Assembly: GCA_028695865.1 (NCBI GenBank)
Contig: JAQVID010000155.1
Coordinates: 1-7,095 of the forward strand
Direction of reading: 5' to 3'
Length of the DNA stretch: 7,095 nucleotides
Origin: Thermoguttaceae bacterium
Lineage (GTDB): Bacteria; Planctomycetota; Planctomycetia; Pirellulales; Thermoguttaceae
Shown: piece after piece, positions 5,416 to 7,095 of the stretch
Layout of the letters: each line of letters starts with the position of its first letter
How positions within the stretch are numbered: position 1 is the stretch's first letter
Notes under the pieces: model-generated
Told to the model about the DNA's origin: nothing
Seen by the model: only the letters and a program-made list of their open reading frames with translations
Databases searched by the model: none
Made by a program: the position numbers and the translations under genes

Positions 5416-5512
5416 GGTACTTGGCTGATATGCCGATTTCACTTGAATTTGCTTGTTGTACAGCGTTGCGGACCCGATTTTCCCAAAATCAATCGAGAAC
5501 GCAACAAGTACC
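5416..5512 (+). ncRNA. Candidate structured RNA, three-way junction (unknown family)
   Basis: An outer helix of 8 bp (5416-5423 with 5505-5512, GGTACTTG and CAAGTACC) encloses two arms that abut it almost without unpaired bases. Arm 1 opens with GCTG (5424-5427) pairing CAGC (5461-5464). Arm 2 has TTGCG (5466-5470) pairing CGCAA (5500-5504), an internal loop, and a hairpin GATTTT-CCC-AAAATC (5476-5490). A competing helix pairs 5450-5458 with 5502-5510 (9 positions, one G-T wobble), and excludes the outer stem. It does not match the tRNA, SRP RNA or hammerhead patterns that I checked by eye. It may be a free small RNA or a regulatory leader of the gene at 5649; the reverse strand can form nearly the same fold. 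The evidence is complementarity only. Confidence 0.35.
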
Positions 5513-5527
5513 AAAACAGACAGGTTA

Positions 5528-5544
5528 ACATTATTCGGTAATGT
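5528..5544. repeat. Inverted repeat ACATTA-TTCGG-TAATGT upstream of the Tat-protein gene
   Basis: Six-base arms at 5528-5533 and 5539-5544 are exact reverse complements around TTCGG. No T-run follows, so it is a poor terminator. It lies 9 bases before the first of three TATAAT boxes, so an operator role is possible, as is a small RNA hairpin capped by a UUCG-like loop. Confidence 0.45.
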
Positions 5545-5552
5545 AATAAGAA

Positions 5553-5577
5553 TATAATGAAAATATAATAATATAAT
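5553..5577 (+). promoter_or_regulatory. Cluster of three exact TATAAT boxes
   Basis: TATAAT occurs at 5553-5558, 5564-5569 and 5572-5577 in a very AT-rich stretch. Any of them would give a leader of about 65-90 bases for the gene at 5649. The nearest good -35 match, TTAACA at 5525-5530, is 22 bases from the first box, which is too far, so the true promoter is not resolved. Confidence 0.4.
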
Positions 5578-5648
5578 ATTGAATCGTCCATAACCAAAAC
5601 GGCGATTTTTTTACAGACACAACATTCCACCCAACAAGGAAAAATCCC

Positions 5649-6785
5649 ATGACAGAAGGACACGATGACTCGAACCAGAATAAAAAACGTTCTTCCTTAA
5701 AACGGCCCAGTCGGCGAACAGCGCTCAAGCAGATCATGGGGCTCCCTGTCTTGGGCGGCTTGAGCGCGGGCTTTGCCTGCGGTTCAGGACTCATGCTCGA
5801 AGAAGCTCATCTGCTTGCGGCCGAAGAAGCCAAAAAGACCGCAGCGGCCGGTACTTCCTCCGCTTCTCAAACCGCAGTCGATGGGACGACAGGCGCAACG
5901 CGGTTGGCCTGGGAAACGAATCAACTTTCGACACTCAAAAAACAGGTTCCCAAGGGAAAGATTAAAGACCTCCAAATCAGCCGTCTCGTACTCGGCGGAA
6001 ATCTGATCGGAGGCTGGGCCCATTCGCGCGATTTAATTTACGTTTCCGAATTGATCAAGCGGTATCACACCAAGGAAAAGGTATTCCAAACGTTTCGCAT
6101 GGCCGAGAAATGCGGGATCAATACATTCATGGGCAACCCTGTCATGTACCCCATGATGTCCGATTACTATACCGAAGGGGGCGGGAAGATTCAGTTCATT
6201 TCCGACTGCGGCGGTCGGCGTTCTGTTAAAGAAAATATGCTCGAAGCGATTGACCATGGTTGCGACGCGTGCTATGTTCACGGCGGAATGGCCGACCGAC
6301 TTGTCGCTGAAGAAAAATATGACGAGATTGCCCAAGCGTTCGAAGCGGTCCGCAAAAACGGCATTCCTGTCGGATTGGGTGCCCATTTTCTCGAAACGTG
6401 TCTCGGTGTGGTCAAGCATGGAATCATTCCCGACTTCTGGATGAAGACGTTCCACACAAACAATCATTACTCGGCTCTCTATGGCGAAGGGGGAACGTTC
6501 GTTTCGAAGGAATTCGGTAAAGTCGTTCGAACGCGAGGTTCCTATTGTCCCGACCCGTCCGCCGTGCAAAAGTTCATGGAAAAGCGGCCGGAACCGTGGA
6601 TCGCGTTCAAAGTGTTGGCCGCGGGCGCCATTCATCCCACGCAAGGATTCAAGCACGCCTTCGAAGGCGGCGCCGATTTCATTTGTGTTGGAATTTACGA
6701 TTTCCAAATGATCGACGACGCAAACTTGTGCAACGATATACTCGACGGAAAGCTCAACCGTACCCGTCCCTGGATTAACGGATAA
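5649..6785 (+). CDS. Tat-signal TIM-barrel protein, aldo/keto reductase-like
   Basis: The N-terminus is a twin-arginine signal: a long polar lead, SRRTALK at 21-27 and a hydrophobic core at 29-43, so the folded protein is probably exported. Residues 60-100 are an Ala/Thr/Ser-rich linker. The catalytic part starts at ISRLVLGGNLIGGWAHSRD (110-128), like the first strand of aldo/keto reductases, followed by AEKCGINTF (152-160), a barrel core, YVHGG at 209-213 and the late-barrel AFKVLAAGAIHP (319-330) with GGADFICVGI (340-349). The reductase tetrad is not intact: the DxAxxY stretch is replaced by MGNPVMY at 161-167, and the usual Lys position reads SDCG (185-188); only a His (211) in the right context remains. 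AAGGA (5636-5640) lies 8 bases before the ATG. mutL begins 5 bases after the stop. I recall similar proteins in planctomycetes but no assigned reaction; function is unknown. Confidence 0.85.
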   Translation: MTEGHDDSNQNKKRSSLKRPSRRTALKQIMGLPVLGGLSAGFACGSGLMLEEAHLLAAEEAKKTAAAGTSSASQTAVDGTTGATRLAWETNQLSTLKKQVPKGKIKDLQISRLVLGGNLIGGWAHSRDLIYVSELIKRYHTKEKVFQTFRMAEKCGINTFMGNPVMYPMMSDYYTEGGGKIQFISDCGGRRSVKENMLEAIDHGCDACYVHGGMADRLVAEEKYDEIAQAFEAVRKNGIPVGLGAHFLETCLGVVKHGIIPDFWMKTFHTNNHYSALYGEGGTFVSKEFGKVVRTRGSYCPDPSAVQKFMEKRPEPWIAFKVLAAGAIHPTQGFKHAFEGGADFICVGIYDFQMIDDANLCNDILDGKLNRTRPWING

Positions 6786-6790
6786 TTCTT

Positions 6791-7095
6791 ATGCCCCAAA
6801 TAAAAGTGCTTTCCGCGAGCATGATCAATAAGATTGCCGCGGGCGAAGTGATCGAACGACCTGCCAGTGTCGTCAAGGAACTCATGGAAAATTCCATTGA
6901 TTCCGGCGCGACCCGGATTGAACTGGTCATCGAGCGAAGCGGAACCGATCTGGTCCAGGTCATTGACAACGGATGCGGAATCGCGGCGGAACAATTGGTC
7001 CTGGCTCTTTCGCCGCACGCAACAAGCAAGATCGCCGAAGCCGACGACTTATTCCGCATTCGGACGTTTGGTTTTCGCGGTGAAGCACTTGCTTC
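6791..7095 (+). CDS. mutL: DNA mismatch repair protein MutL, N-terminal part (runs off the right edge)
   Basis: MutL is the GHKL-family ATPase that links MutS mismatch recognition to strand incision or excision. The first 101 residues are visible and contain the ATP site in order: KIAAGEVIERPASVVKELMENSIDSGA at 14-40, recognised as motif I with Glu30 and Asn34 equivalent to E. coli Glu29 and Asn33; DNGCGI at 59-64 (motif II); HATSKI at 76-81; and GFRGEALA at 94-101 (motif III). The C-terminal dimerisation domain, and so the presence or absence of the endonuclease motif, lies outside. The ATG is 5 bases after the stop of the upstream Tat-protein gene, and there is no strong Shine-Dalgarno of its own (GGAT at 6780-6783 overlaps that stop). 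Cotranscription and translational coupling are likely. Confidence 0.96.
   Translation, partial: MPQIKVLSASMINKIAAGEVIERPASVVKELMENSIDSGATRIELVIERSGTDLVQVIDNGCGIAAEQLVLALSPHATSKIAEADDLFRIRTFGFRGEALA

Noticed and set aside
5416..5512. tRNA (including a selenocysteine-like tRNA) or hammerhead ribozyme
   Set aside because: The 8-bp end helix looks tRNA-like, but no T arm can form in the required place on either strand. CTGATAT at 5425-5431 resembles the hammerhead CUGAUGA box but lacks its essential G, and no GAAA box faces it.
6033..6707. 224-codon minus-strand open frame
   Set aside because: It is antisense to the Tat-signal barrel gene, which has a good ribosome site and recognisable motifs.

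Overview
The window reads as a bacterial chromosome segment, most likely from a planctomycete of the Pirellulales type. That assignment is inferred from the mix of genes, from an APS kinase variant with a GEEFAKRFGLGFS-type insert that I recall from planctomycetes, and from a Tat-exported TIM-barrel protein of a kind I associate with that phylum. No marker gene settles it. Most of the window is housekeeping genes in short or single-gene transcription units. I see no phage, insertion sequence, CRISPR array, tRNA or rRNA.

Layout from left to right. Positions 1-1161 (minus) hold the N-terminal 387 codons of the ribosome-rescue GTPase HflX, whose 3' end lies outside the window. A 338-base divergent gap (1162-1499) carries an hflX promoter and AT-rich DNA before tsaB (1500-2303, plus, TTG start), an adaptor subunit for tRNA t6A synthesis. 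A 189-base gap with inverted repeats and a doubtful 41-codon ORF precedes cysC (2493-3152, plus, APS kinase), which ends at a clear intrinsic terminator. A PlsC-type acyltransferase follows (3255-3869, plus). It converges on an isocitrate dehydrogenase (4045-5139, minus). The gap between them is almost entirely a degenerate 7-base tandem array that includes a perfect 12-bp hairpin.

The 509-base gap 5140-5648 is divergent. It holds the isocitrate dehydrogenase promoter on the minus strand. On the plus strand it holds a promoter-like TTGATT-N17-TACAAT pair whose expected start falls at the first base of a roughly 97-base sequence able to fold into a three-way junction, with a competing 9-10-bp helix. 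This is the best candidate in the window for something undescribed. It is followed by an inverted repeat, three exact TATAAT boxes and then a Tat-signal, aldo/keto-reductase-like TIM-barrel protein (5649-6785, plus). The mismatch-repair gene mutL begins 5 bases after that protein's stop codon and runs off the right edge.

The genes do not form one pathway. They touch translation (HflX, TsaB), sulfur assimilation (CysC), membrane lipid synthesis (PlsC), the TCA cycle (isocitrate dehydrogenase), an exported protein of unknown role, and DNA repair (MutL). The unusual signals are in the intergenic DNA and in lineage-type protein variations, not in a gene cassette.
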